A stretch of DNA of 52,704 bases. It comes from Erginobacter sp964587835. GTDB taxonomy: Bacteria; Auribacterota; Erginobacteria; Erginobacterales; Erginobacteraceae. Within the stretch, counting starts at the first letter, position 1. Each line of letters starts with the position of its first letter. Location of the stretch: the NCBI GenBank assembly GCA_964587835.1, contig CAZPMN010000016.1, positions 1 through 52,704 of the forward strand, written 5' to 3'. This document shows, piece by piece, positions 17,024 through 24,390 of the stretch. The notes below the pieces were generated by a model. It ran no database searches, was not told the origin of the DNA, and worked only from the letters and a program-made list of their open reading frames with translations. The translations under genes were made by a program, and so were the position numbers.

Positions 17024-17785
17024 ATGAAAACGACCCTGATCTGTGCCGGGATCCTCCTCCTCTTCCTGACCGGCCGGGGCGAAGCCACCACCATCCCGGC
17101 CCGGGTTACCGGTGACAACGTCAATCTGAGGACCGGCCCCACCCGCCGGGCGGAAATTCTCGGCCAGCTCCCGGCCGGAACTGAGGTCCGGGTAGCCCTG
17201 ACTGACAGGGAATGGTCGGCGATTATCCCCCCGGAGGGGATCGGGGGTTGGATCTGTCGGGATTACCTGGAAGACGGGATGGTGACCGCCCGCCGGGTCA
17301 ACGTCCGATCCGGCCCTTCGGTCTCTTATCCGGTTCTCCTGAAACTGGAAGAGGGAGCGAAAGTCTCAGTTCTTGAGAAGCGCGACCGATGGGCGAAAGT
17401 CGCCTTCCCCGGGGATTTCCGCCTCTGGGTCAGCTCGCGTTACCTCTCTTCCGCCGTCGCCGTTCCCGCCCGGGAACCGGGGTCTTCCGTCACCGCTGGG
17501 ACCATCTCCCGCTCCTCTCCCCCCGTTCCTCCGCCCGGGGAACTGAGATCCTACACCGGAATCGTCCGGGAACTTGCCGAGCCTTTCTTCCGGGCCGGCC
17601 GGGAATACGGGTTTGAACTGGTCTCCGCCCGGCACACCAGCGAGGCAATCGCCTATCTTGCCGGGGACACGGTGGATCTGGCCGGTTACCGTTACCGACC
17701 GGTAAGGATCTGGGCGGAGACGGTCGAGAGCCCGGCCGGGCGCCCGGCGTTGCTGGAAGTCAAGGGCGCCGGGTTCATCTGGTAG
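17024..17785 (+). CDS. Secreted protein with two bacterial SH3 domains
   Basis: The protein has 253 residues with a signal peptide (TTLICAGILLLFLTG). Two SH3b domains are recognisable by their RT-loop-like motifs: DNVNLRTGPTRRAEILGQLP (residues 31-50) and RRVNVRSGPSVSYPVLLKLE (about 88-107). Each ends in a conserved Trp segment (GGWICRDYL and LWVSSRYL). A Pro/Ser linker follows, then a C-terminal region of about 80 residues with no recognised domain (TGIVRELAEPFFRAG...). SH3b domains commonly bind peptidoglycan or peptides in the envelope. The gene ends immediately before the rnfC reading frame, but a shared function is not evident. Confidence 0.8.
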   Translation: MKTTLICAGILLLFLTGRGEATTIPARVTGDNVNLRTGPTRRAEILGQLPAGTEVRVALTDREWSAIIPPEGIGGWICRDYLEDGMVTARRVNVRSGPSVSYPVLLKLEEGAKVSVLEKRDRWAKVAFPGDFRLWVSSRYLSSAVAVPAREPGSSVTAGTISRSSPPVPPPGELRSYTGIVRELAEPFFRAGREYGFELVSARHTSEAIAYLAGDTVDLAGYRYRPVRIWAETVESPAGRPALLEVKGAGFIW

Positions 17786-17839
17786 GTGTTTTGCGGTGTT
17801 AATCCGCCGGCGACAGGGGAGGGCGATACCTTAAATTCG

Positions 17840-19138
17840 ATGTCGAGGTTGCTGACATTCAAGGGCGGGATTCACCTCCCCGAAGCCAAGGAACTCACCG
17901 CCGGGAAGAAGATCCACGACCTCCCGCCCCCTCCCCGGGTGGTCATCCCCCTGGCCCAGAACACCGGGGTTCCGCCCCGGCCGGTGGTGGAGAAGGGCCA
18001 GCCGGTGGAGGAGGGGGAGGTAATCGCTTCTCCCGACGGACCGGTCTCCTCCACTCTCCATGCCTCCGTCGGCGGAAAGGTCGTTGCGATCGACAGTTTC
18101 CCCGTTCCCTCCGGTCCGCCCACGCCGGCGGTCGAGATCGAAACCGATCCGAGTGCCCGGGCCCGCCGGCTTTTGGACCCGTTGGACGATCCCTCCCCGG
18201 AAGAGATCCGAAAGAGGGTACTGGAGGCCGGGGTGGTGGGGATGGGCGGGGCCGCCTTCCCGACCCAGGTCAAGCTCTTCCCTCCCGAGGGAACGGAAAT
18301 CGAGTATGCGATCATCAATGGCGCCGAGTGCGAGCCCTTCCTCACCGTCGACTACCGGCTGATGCTGGAGGAAGCTCCGCGGGTGATCGAGGGGCTGAAG
18401 TTGGTGATGGCGGCGACCGGGGCGGAGACGGGGATAGTCGCTGTCGAGGCCAACAAGATGGAGGCGTTCTACAAGCTCCAGTCCCTGGTCCATCGGGAGA
18501 AAAATATCCGGGTCGATCTACTCAAGGTCAAATATCCCCAGGGGGGCGAGAAGCAGCTGATTTCCGCCCTCCTCGGCCGTCAGGTCCCCTCCGGGGGGTT
18601 GCCCTCCGCAGTCGGGTGCGTGGTCCAGAATGTCGCCACCGCGGTCGCCATCGCCGCCGCGGTCCGGGAAGGTCAACCGCTGATCGAGAGAGTGGTGACC
18701 GTGGCCGGACCCGCCCTGAAAAAACCGGGTAACTTCCGTGTCCGGATCGGCACCCCCTTCAGCGCCCTGGTGGAGGCGGCCGGTGGGCTCCCCGAGGGGG
18801 AACTCAAGGTGATTTCCGGAGGCCCGATGATGGGGGTCGCCCTGGCCGGCCTGGACGAGCCGGTGGTGAAGGGAACCTCGGGACTGCTGGTCCTTCCGGC
18901 CCTGCACCGGGTGCGGAACCTGCCCTGTCTGCGCTGCGGTGACTGCCTGAGGGCCTGTCCGATCGGCCTGGTTCCGAGCGATCTGGGGACCCTGGTGGAG
19001 AAGGAGCGTTGGGAGGAGTTCGCCGCCCGGGGCGGCCGGGACTGCATCGAGTGCGGCTGCTGCGCCTATGTTTGCGCGGCCGGCCGGGACCTGGTTCAGC
19101 TGATCAAGCTGGGCAAGGCCGCCTTGAAGAAGCGGTGA
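17840..19138 (+). CDS. rnfC: Rnf complex subunit C (NADH-binding, Fe-S)
   Basis: RnfC is the cytoplasmic subunit of the ferredoxin:NAD+ oxidoreductase that connects NAD(H) to the membrane complex. The protein has 432 residues from ATG 17840 (MSRLLTFKGGIH); the frame is open upstream to GTG 17786 but those residues are not conserved. The N-terminal barrel domain includes ASVGGKVVAIDSFPVP. The NADH/FMN domain carries GVVGMGGAAFPTQVKL and NGAECEPFLT. An SLBB domain follows. Two 4Fe-4S motifs are seen at the C-terminus: CLRCGDCLRACP and CIECGCCAYVC. It is the first gene of rnfCDGEAB. The next gene, rnfD, is separated by 261 bases of repeats. Confidence 0.95.
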   Translation: MSRLLTFKGGIHLPEAKELTAGKKIHDLPPPPRVVIPLAQNTGVPPRPVVEKGQPVEEGEVIASPDGPVSSTLHASVGGKVVAIDSFPVPSGPPTPAVEIETDPSARARRLLDPLDDPSPEEIRKRVLEAGVVGMGGAAFPTQVKLFPPEGTEIEYAIINGAECEPFLTVDYRLMLEEAPRVIEGLKLVMAATGAETGIVAVEANKMEAFYKLQSLVHREKNIRVDLLKVKYPQGGEKQLISALLGRQVPSGGLPSAVGCVVQNVATAVAIAAAVREGQPLIERVVTVAGPALKKPGNFRVRIGTPFSALVEAAGGLPEGELKVISGGPMMGVALAGLDEPVVKGTSGLLVLPALHRVRNLPCLRCGDCLRACPIGLVPSDLGTLVEKERWEEFAARGGRDCIECGCCAYVCAAGRDLVQLIKLGKAALKKR

Positions 19139-19171
19139 CCGAAGGAACGAGTACGAGTACGAGTACGAGTG
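19139..19171. repeat. Short GAGTAC microsatellite
   Basis: Four tandem copies of the hexamer ACGAGT (19147-19170) lie directly beside the left edge of the MITE-like element in the rnfC-rnfD gap. Confidence 0.8.
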
Positions 19172-19175
19172 TTAG

Positions 19176-19349
19176 TGTGCCGTCTCAGAAATAGTATACC
19201 TTTTCTTGTCATTGCGAGCGATAGCTCAGTCGATCCGGCAGGTCGCCTGACGGAGAAGCAATCTCAACTCCTTGGAAATCAGAGAGATTGCTTCGTTGCT
19301 TCGCTCCTCGCAATGACTCATTTATGCAAGTTATTTTTGAGACGGCACA
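19176..19349. mobile_element. MITE-like element with a nested palindromic repeat
   Basis: TGTGCCGTCTCA at 19176-19187 is an exact inverted copy of TGAGACGGCACA at 19338-19349; with one mismatch the similarity extends through AAATA. TTAG flanks both ends directly (19172-19175 and 19350-19353), as a 4-base target duplication would. No ORF is inside. The interior (19208-19317) is a two-armed GTCATTGCGAG palindrome. A transposase from elsewhere would have to move it (inference). Confidence 0.55.
19208..19317. repeat. GTCATTGCGAG palindromic repeat, copy 3 (two-armed)
   Basis: The left end is GTCATTGCGAGCGATAGCTC and the right end GCTCCTCGCAATGAC. Internal arms ACGGAGAAGCAATCTC and GAGATTGCTTCG face each other. 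The whole 110-base unit can fold as two joined hairpins. Almost the same long form recurs at 52457-52563. Confidence 0.88.
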
Positions 19350-19399
19350 TTAGTACAAGTGCAGGGAAGGACTGTTAGCAAACGAATCAAGGGATTGCG

Positions 19400-20380
19400 G
19401 TGGTAGCGGGAGATAAAACTGAGAAGCTTTTTCGGGTCAGCCCGGCGCCCCATTTTCATGCCCCGGAGTCGATCCCCCGGGTGATGTGGGCGGTGGTGAT
19501 CTCGCTGATCCCCGCGCTCCTGGCCAGTATCTACTTCTTCGGATATCGAGCCCTCCAAATTGAGATGACGGCGGTAGCCGCGGCGGTGATCACCGAGGCG
19601 GTCATCCAGAAGCTCCGCGGCCGGCCGGTAACCGTCTCCGACGGATCGGCGGCGGTGGCCGGACTGCTCCTGGCCTTCACCCTTCCGGTTGGAGTGCCTC
19701 TCTGGCTGCCGGCGGTCGGGGCCGTCTTTGGGATCGCGATCGGCAAACAGGCTTTCGGCGGGCTGGGACAAAACATCTTCAACCCCGCCCTGGTCGGTCG
19801 GGTCTTCGTGATGCATTCCTGGCTGCCCCTGATGACGACCTGGACCCGGCCGATTCCCGGGAAGCTGGTCTACGAGAACATCGACGCCCTGACCACCGCG
19901 ACACCTTTAGGTGCGGCCCAGGAAGGTATATCTGCCCTGGGCTCTTCGGTTGGTGGTCTGTTCCTGGGGAAGATCGGCGGGTGTATCGGCGAGACCTCGG
20001 CTCTGGCCCTCCTCCTCGGCGGGGCGTTTCTTCTCTATCGGGGCTACATCCGCTGGCAGATCCCGGTCTCCTTCGTGGCCACGGTGGGGATTTTGACCTG
20101 GCTGTTGCCGGTAAAGGAGGGGGCGTTCGCCCTCTCCCCGCTCCAGCACATCCTGGGCGGCGGTCTTTTGCTGGGGGCCATTTTCATGGCTACCGATATG
20201 GTCACCACCCCGGTCTCGGGACGGGGGATGCTGATTTTCGGCTTCGGCTGCGGGTTGATCACCGCTCTGATCCGACTTTACGGCGGTTTCCCGGAAGGGG
20301 TCTGTTACTCGATCCTGATCATGAATGCTTTCACCCCCCTGATCGACCGCTTCACCCGGCCGAAGATATTCGGGACCTGA
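19400..20380 (+). CDS. rnfD: Rnf complex subunit D (membrane flavoprotein)
   Basis: RnfD is an integral membrane subunit carrying a covalently bound FMN and is part of the ion-translocating path. The protein has 326 residues, the usual size, with about nine hydrophobic segments. The FMN-attachment Thr lies in DALTTATPLGAAQ near residue 165. The conserved AFGGLGQNIFNPALVGRVF segment precedes it, and ATDMVTTPVSGRG and GGFPEGVCYSILIMNA follow. The start is GTG 19400 after a repeat-filled gap. The next gene, rnfG, begins two bases after the stop. Confidence 0.96.
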   Translation: MVAGDKTEKLFRVSPAPHFHAPESIPRVMWAVVISLIPALLASIYFFGYRALQIEMTAVAAAVITEAVIQKLRGRPVTVSDGSAAVAGLLLAFTLPVGVPLWLPAVGAVFGIAIGKQAFGGLGQNIFNPALVGRVFVMHSWLPLMTTWTRPIPGKLVYENIDALTTATPLGAAQEGISALGSSVGGLFLGKIGGCIGETSALALLLGGAFLLYRGYIRWQIPVSFVATVGILTWLLPVKEGAFALSPLQHILGGGLLLGAIFMATDMVTTPVSGRGMLIFGFGCGLITALIRLYGGFPEGVCYSILIMNAFTPLIDRFTRPKIFGT

Positions 20381-20382
20381 CA

Positions 20383-20997
20383 ATGCGGGAAGAAGAGATA
20401 ATCAAGCTGGGTCTGACCCTGGCCTTGATCTGTCTGGTCGCCGGCGCGGCCCTGGCCGTCAGCTATCGGCTGACCCAGCCGACGATTGAGGAGCGGGCCC
20501 GGGCCGACCGGGTGGAGGCCCTGCGAGTCGTCCTCCCTGGCGTCGAGACCTTTTCCGAGCTGATCGAGGGGGAGGAGATAGATTATTACCGGGGCGGCGA
20601 CGGGCAGGGTGAGGTGGTCGGTTACGCCTTCTCCGGCGCGGCCAAGGGGTACAGCAGTACCATATCGGTTATGGTGGGGGTCGACCCGCAGGGAACGATC
20701 ACCGGGATCAAGATCCTCGACCAGAAGGAGACCCCGGGGCTGGGGACCCGGGCGGTCGAGGTCCCGGCCACCCGGAACTTCTGGCAGGCCCTGCTCGGCC
20801 GGGGTGAAAAGGGGATGGCCGTCCGCCCCCCCTTCCAGGGACAGTTCGCCGGGAAGACCGTCTCCCAGCTCCAGGTGGTGACCGGGAAGACCGACACCAA
20901 GATCGAGGCGCTGACCGGGGCCACCATCACCAGCCGGGCCGTCACCGACGCCGTCCAAAAAAGCCTGCAAGCCTTCCTCTCCCAAGAAATGAAATAA
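20383..20997 (+). CDS. rnfG: Rnf complex subunit G (periplasmic FMN protein)
   Basis: RnfG has one N-terminal membrane helix and a periplasmic FMN-binding domain with flavin covalently linked to Thr. The protein has 204 residues from ATG 20383; a longer frame upstream overlaps rnfD and is not real. The helix is LGLTLALICLVAGAALAVSY. The flavin motif is GATITSRAV near residue 175, and ILDQKETPGLGTRAVE is the conserved middle segment. It continues the rnfCDGEAB order. The following gene in the operon, rnfE, is displaced by about 570 bases by the GxxExxY element, which begins immediately after the rnfG stop. Confidence 0.95.
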   Translation: MREEEIIKLGLTLALICLVAGAALAVSYRLTQPTIEERARADRVEALRVVLPGVETFSELIEGEEIDYYRGGDGQGEVVGYAFSGAAKGYSSTISVMVGVDPQGTITGIKILDQKETPGLGTRAVEVPATRNFWQALLGRGEKGMAVRPPFQGQFAGKTVSQLQVVTGKTDTKIEALTGATITSRAVTDAVQKSLQAFLSQEMK

Positions 20998-21030
20998 TGA
21001 ACCGCAGAGGACGCAAAGAATTAATATTGA

Positions 21031-21068
21031 ACCGCAAAGACGCAAAGAACGCAAAGAAACGCAAAGAA
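21031..21068. repeat. Left arm of 38-bp perfect inverted repeat
   Basis: Built from CGCAAAGAA-like units of 9-10 bases after an initial ACCGCAAAGA. It is an exact complement of 21475-21512. Confidence 0.95.
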
Positions 21069-21093
21069 AAATATTTTGGGTTTCATTTCCGTT

Positions 21094-21471
21094 ATGGATG
21101 AGAATTCCCTATCCAGAAAGATAATCGGAGCGGCAATAGAGGTCCATAAGATACTGGGCCCGGGACTTCTCGAATCAGCTTATCAAGAGTGTTTGGCCCG
21201 GGAATTGTCCCTTCAAGGGCTGGCTTTCGAAAAGGAAAAGCCCATTCCCTTGGGGTATAAGGGATTGAATCTGGACTGCGGCTATCGGGTGGATTTTCTG
21301 GTAGAGAACCTAGTGGTCGTTGAACTCAAGGCAGTGGAAAAACTACTTCCGATTCACCAGGCCCAGGTTCTAACTTACCTGAAATTGCTGAATCTAAAAC
21401 TGGGAATCCTGCTCAACTTCAACGTCCCTATGCTCAAGGAAGGTATTAAGCGCATCGCCCTGAAACTCTAA
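21094..21471 (+). CDS. GxxExxY family protein, PD-(D/E)XK nuclease-like
   Basis: The protein has 125 residues from ATG 21094; a TTG at 21076 lies in the repeat edge. The family signature is G24-L-L-E27-S-A-Y30 in the LGPGLLESAYQECL helix. A PD-(D/E)XK-type core can be read as D67 (YRVDFLVEN) and E77-L-K79 (VVVELKAVEKL), followed by a Q91-x3-Y95 motif (AQVLTYL). All expected catalytic positions are present, so nuclease activity is plausible but unproven for this family. Base composition is more AT-rich than the neighbouring rnf genes, which supports acquisition. It lies between 38-base perfect inverted repeats in the rnf operon and has no metabolic link to Rnf. Confidence 0.9.
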   Translation: MDENSLSRKIIGAAIEVHKILGPGLLESAYQECLARELSLQGLAFEKEKPIPLGYKGLNLDCGYRVDFLVENLVVVELKAVEKLLPIHQAQVLTYLKLLNLKLGILLNFNVPMLKEGIKRIALKL

Positions 21472-21474
21472 ATA

Positions 21475-21558
21475 TTCTTTGCGTTTCTTTGCGTTCTTTG
21501 CGTCTTTGCGGTGAAATATTCTTTGCGAATCTTTGCATTCTCTGCGTCTTTGCGGTGA
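21475..21558. repeat. Right inverted GCAAAG array (two units) before rnfE
   Basis: The first block, 21475-21512, is the exact complement of the left arm. The second, decayed block (21514-21558) repeats the same order with CTTTGCGAATCTTTGCATTC. The array ends seven bases before the rnfE ATG, so rnfE translation starts from repeat-derived sequence with no Shine-Dalgarno. Confidence 0.92.
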
Positions 21559-21564
21559 AATAAA

Positions 21565-22176
21565 ATGATCAGGGAGTTTTCAAAAGGGATTTTCCAGCGG
21601 AACCCGGTCTTTGTCCTCTTGCTGGGGCTTTGTCCGACCCTGGCGGTCTCGACCTCGGTCACCAATGCCCTGGGGATGGGGGCGGCGGCGACCTTTGTCC
21701 TGGTCTTCTCCAACCTGATCGTCGCCCTGCTTCGCAAGTCGATCCCGAACAAGATCCGGATTCCCTGCTTTATCGTGGTCATTGCCACCTTCGTCACCCT
21801 GGTCGAGCTGCTCCTCGAGGCCTATCTCCCGGAACTCAACGCCTCGCTCGGCCTCTTCGTTCCCCTGATCGTGGTCAACTGCATCATTCTCGGGCGGGCG
21901 GAGGCCTTCGCTTCCCGCCACCCTCCCCTGGTCTCGATCGTCGACGGCCTGGGGATGGGGGTCGGGTTCACCCTCGCCCTGACGCTTCTGGGATCGATCC
22001 GGGAAATTTCCGGCGCCAACTCACTATTCGGGCTGGAGCTGATTCCGGGTTTCTCCCCGGCGATGATCATGATCCTGCCGCCGGGAGCCTTCCTGACCAT
22101 CGGGTTGCTGCTGGGGTTCTTTGCGTTACGCCGGATTCGGCGGGAAAAGCAAAAGGTCGCGCCGCGCGCCGGCTGA
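21565..22176 (+). CDS. rnfE: Rnf complex subunit E (membrane)
   Basis: RnfE is an integral membrane subunit paired with RnfA around a transmembrane iron site. The protein has 203 residues with six hydrophobic helices. Conserved segments include NPVFVLLLGLCPTLAVSTSV (with the family Cys), VVNCIILGRAEAFA (the second conserved Cys) and DGLGMGVGFTLALTLLGSIRE. The C-terminal tail is basic. No ribosome-binding site is visible because the upstream bases belong to the GCAAAG repeat array. It runs directly into rnfA with a 13-base gap. Confidence 0.96.
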   Translation: MIREFSKGIFQRNPVFVLLLGLCPTLAVSTSVTNALGMGAAATFVLVFSNLIVALLRKSIPNKIRIPCFIVVIATFVTLVELLLEAYLPELNASLGLFVPLIVVNCIILGRAEAFASRHPPLVSIVDGLGMGVGFTLALTLLGSIREISGANSLFGLELIPGFSPAMIMILPPGAFLTIGLLLGFFALRRIRREKQKVAPRAG

Positions 22177-22189
22177 ACGGAAACGGAAA

Positions 22190-22846
22190 ATGATCGGCGA
22201 ACTCTTCATAATTTTTATCGGCGTTGTCCTGGTCAACAACTTCGTCCTGGTCAGGTTTCTCGGTCTCTGTCCCTACATCGGCGTCTCCCGGGACCTGAAA
22301 TCGGCGGCCGGGATGGGCCTGGCGGTGATCTTCGTGATGACGATGGCCTCGGTGGCGACCTGGGTCATCTATTACTATCTCCTCGCTCCCACCCCGCATA
22401 ACGTCTGGTTTCTTCTCTGGGGGGACGGGATTGACCCTTCCGCCTTCGACTTTACCTACCTGCGGACCATCGCCTTCATCCTGGTGATCGCCGCCCTGGT
22501 TCAGCTGGTGGAGATGGTGGTAACCAAGACCAGTCCGACTCTCTACCGGGCCCTGGGGATCTACCTTCCCCTGATCACCACCAACTGCGCGGTGCTCGGG
22601 GTGACGGTTCTGAATATCGACATTTTCTTCAGTTCGGGGGAGCCCCTGGCGGGGAGTTTTATCAAGTGCATGGTCCAGGGGTTCGGGGCCGGGGTGGGCT
22701 TTACCCTGGCCCTGCTCCTGATGGCCTCGATCCGGGAACGGTTGGAACTGGCCGACATCCCGGATGCCTTGAAGGGCGCCCCGATCGCCTTCATAGTTGC
22801 GGCGTTGATGTCGATGGCTTTTCTCGGGTTCACGGGACTGATTTGA
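22190..22846 (+). CDS. rnfA: Rnf complex subunit A (membrane)
   Basis: RnfA is homologous to RnfE in inverted membrane topology, and the pair forms the core ion-translocating unit. The protein has 218 residues from ATG 22190 (MIGELFIIFIGVVLVNNFVL). Conserved features are NNFVLVRFLGLCPYIGVS (Cys), TTNCAVLGVTVLNID (second Cys) and GFGAGVGFTLALLLMASIRE. Six membrane helices are expected. ACGGAAA before the start is a weak Shine-Dalgarno. The next gene, rnfB, is separated by 125 bases containing an inverted ACAGAG array. Confidence 0.96.
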   Translation: MIGELFIIFIGVVLVNNFVLVRFLGLCPYIGVSRDLKSAAGMGLAVIFVMTMASVATWVIYYYLLAPTPHNVWFLLWGDGIDPSAFDFTYLRTIAFILVIAALVQLVEMVVTKTSPTLYRALGIYLPLITTNCAVLGVTVLNIDIFFSSGEPLAGSFIKCMVQGFGAGVGFTLALLLMASIRERLELADIPDALKGAPIAFIVAALMSMAFLGFTGLI

Positions 22847-22852
22847 TTTTTT

Positions 22853-22951
22853 AACCACAGAGAGACGGAGATCACGGAGAGTCGGGGAAATTGGGAAAAA
22901 CCACTGTTCGGGGGTAGAGTACTTCTCTGTGTTCTCTGTGCCTCTGTGGTG
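22853..22951. repeat. Inverted ACAGAG array between rnfA and rnfB
   Basis: The left arm (about 22854-22881, ACCACAGAGAGACGGAG) and right arm (22924-22950, TCTCTGTGTTCTCTGTGCC...) are imperfect complements of about 27 bases around a 42-base spacer without a gene. It has the same design as the arrays that enclose the GxxExxY gene, but is empty. Confidence 0.85.
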
Positions 22952-22971
22952 AATATTTTAGGTGTGATTTT

Positions 22972-23760
22972 ATGATGGAAATACTGGCAGCGGTGCTCAC
23001 CCTCGGGTTGCTGGGACTGATCTTCGGGATCGGCCTGGCGATCGGGTCAAGGATCTTTGCGGTCTTTGTCGATCCGCGGCTGGAACAGATCGAGGAGATG
23101 CTTCCTCATCTCAACTGCGGAGCCTGCGGTTACGGGGGTTGTTCCGATTGCGCTCGGGCGCTGCTGGCCGGCGAGGCCGAGCCTTCGGTCTGTCCGGTCG
23201 CTTCGCCCGAGACCCACCGGAAGATCGCCGAGCTGGTCGGGAAGATGCTCGAGGAAGAGGAGAAGACGGTCGCCCGGATCTTCTGCCGGGGTGGGTACGA
23301 CGCCGCCCGGCGCTATCTCTATGAGGGGATCAATAACTGTGCCGCCGCCAACCAGATCGGGGGCGGGGTCACCGCCTGCGATTACGGATGTCTCCGCTAT
23401 TACACCTGCCGGAAGGTCTGTCCCTTCGGGGCGATCGGAATCGATCAGCGGGGCAACCCGGTGGTGGACCCGGACCTCTGCCGCAGTTGCGGGCTCTGTG
23501 TGAGCCATTGCCCCCGCGGCCTGATCCGGATGGTTCCCAAAAAGTCCCGGGTCGATATCCTCTGTTCATCCCGGTCTCGGGGAAAGACCGTGGTCAAAGT
23601 CTGCGAGGTCGGCTGTATCGCCTGCGGCAAGTGCGTCAAGGAGTGCCCGGTCTCCGCCATCACCCTGGAGGATAACCTGGCCCGAATTGATTATGCCCGG
23701 TGTATCAATTGTGGTAAATGTATAGAGGTCTGTCCCCGGAATATAATCTTCCGGGTCTGA
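22972..23760 (+). CDS. rnfB: Rnf complex subunit B (ferredoxin-accepting Fe-S protein)
   Basis: RnfB is the poly-iron-sulfur subunit thought to take electrons from ferredoxin. The protein has 262 residues. An N-terminal membrane anchor spans residues 1-28. The special cluster motif follows: HLNCGACGYGGCSDC with a distal Cys in PSVCP. Further cysteine groups are CDYGCLRYYTC, CRSCGLCVSHCP, GCIACGKCVKECP and CINCGKCIEVCP, giving several 4Fe-4S clusters. Gene order rnfCDGEAB is complete with this gene. Reduced ferredoxin could come from the indolepyruvate oxidoreductase at 34-36 kb (inference). Confidence 0.96.
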   Translation: MMEILAAVLTLGLLGLIFGIGLAIGSRIFAVFVDPRLEQIEEMLPHLNCGACGYGGCSDCARALLAGEAEPSVCPVASPETHRKIAELVGKMLEEEEKTVARIFCRGGYDAARRYLYEGINNCAAANQIGGGVTACDYGCLRYYTCRKVCPFGAIGIDQRGNPVVDPDLCRSCGLCVSHCPRGLIRMVPKKSRVDILCSSRSRGKTVVKVCEVGCIACGKCVKECPVSAITLEDNLARIDYARCINCGKCIEVCPRNIIFRV

Positions 23761-23826
23761 TCCGCTGAATCCGCATAATCCGCGGTTTATTCTACTCGCG
23801 CTGGGATCAGCGCATTTGAACAACAG

Positions 23827-24390
23827 ATGGATAAACAAAAAATAGAAAAGGCCGTCCGTGATCTGCTGGAAGCGCTCGGGGAAGATCCCCGCCGTCCCGA
23901 CTTGCTCCAGACTCCCCGGCGGGTGGCCGAGATGTGTTTTGAGATCCTCGAGGGGGTAAATAAAGAAATCGGGGAGGAGATCAGGGTCTTTCCCTGCCCG
24001 GGTTTCGACGAGATTGTCCTGGTCAAGGACATACCATTTTACTCTATCTGTGAGCATCACCTGCTTCCCTTCATCGGCAAAGCCCACATCGCCTACATCC
24101 CGAAGGATTCCCTGATCACGGGATTGAGCAGCCTGGTCCGGGTGGTCGAACTGTTCAGCCGCCGGCTGCAGGTCCAGGAGCGGATGACCACCGAGATCGC
24201 CGATCTCCTGATGGAGAAACTTGCTCCGCGGGGAGTGCTGGTCCAGATCGAGGCCCGGCATCTCTGCATGGATATGCGGGGGGTCAAAAAACCGGGGACC
24301 CTGGTCAAGACCGAGGCGGTCCGGGGGAATTTCCGCCGGGATGAACGGACCCGGGCCGAGGCTCTCAGTCTCCTCAGGGGCACCTGTTGA
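23827..24390 (+). CDS. folE: GTP cyclohydrolase I
   Basis: FolE converts GTP to 7,8-dihydroneopterin triphosphate, the first step of folate or queuosine-type pathways. The protein has 187 residues, a normal bacterial length. Zinc and catalytic residues are visible in SICEHHLLPFIGKAHIAY (Cys, His-His) and RHLCMDMRGVKKPGT (Cys). TPRRVAEM and LSSLVRVVELFSRRLQVQER are further conserved segments. The stop overlaps the next gene (TGATG), so it is translationally coupled to the PduS-like gene. The upstream gap contains a single AATCCGCATAATCCGCGG repeat unit. No other folate genes are nearby. Confidence 0.97.
   Translation: MDKQKIEKAVRDLLEALGEDPRRPDLLQTPRRVAEMCFEILEGVNKEIGEEIRVFPCPGFDEIVLVKDIPFYSICEHHLLPFIGKAHIAYIPKDSLITGLSSLVRVVELFSRRLQVQERMTTEIADLLMEKLAPRGVLVQIEARHLCMDMRGVKKPGTLVKTEAVRGNFRRDERTRAEALSLLRGTC

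Larger units (their letters stand above)
20998..21564. mobile_element. Candidate element: GxxExxY gene between inverted GCAAAG arrays, inside the rnf operon
   Basis: The left arrays (20999-21028 and 21031-21068) consist of ACCGCAAAGACGCAAAGAAC-type units. The right arrays (21475-21512 and about 21514-21558) are the same units on the other strand. Bases 21031-21068 and 21475-21512 are perfect reverse complements over 38 bases. The only gene between them is the GxxExxY ORF. The unit separates rnfG from rnfE, which are normally adjacent. That it moved in as a unit is an inference. Confidence 0.6.

Noticed and set aside
19981..20382. Long N-terminal extension of rnfG into rnfD
   Set aside because: The extension is an out-of-frame reading of rnfD; the normal RnfG start with its membrane helix is at 20383.
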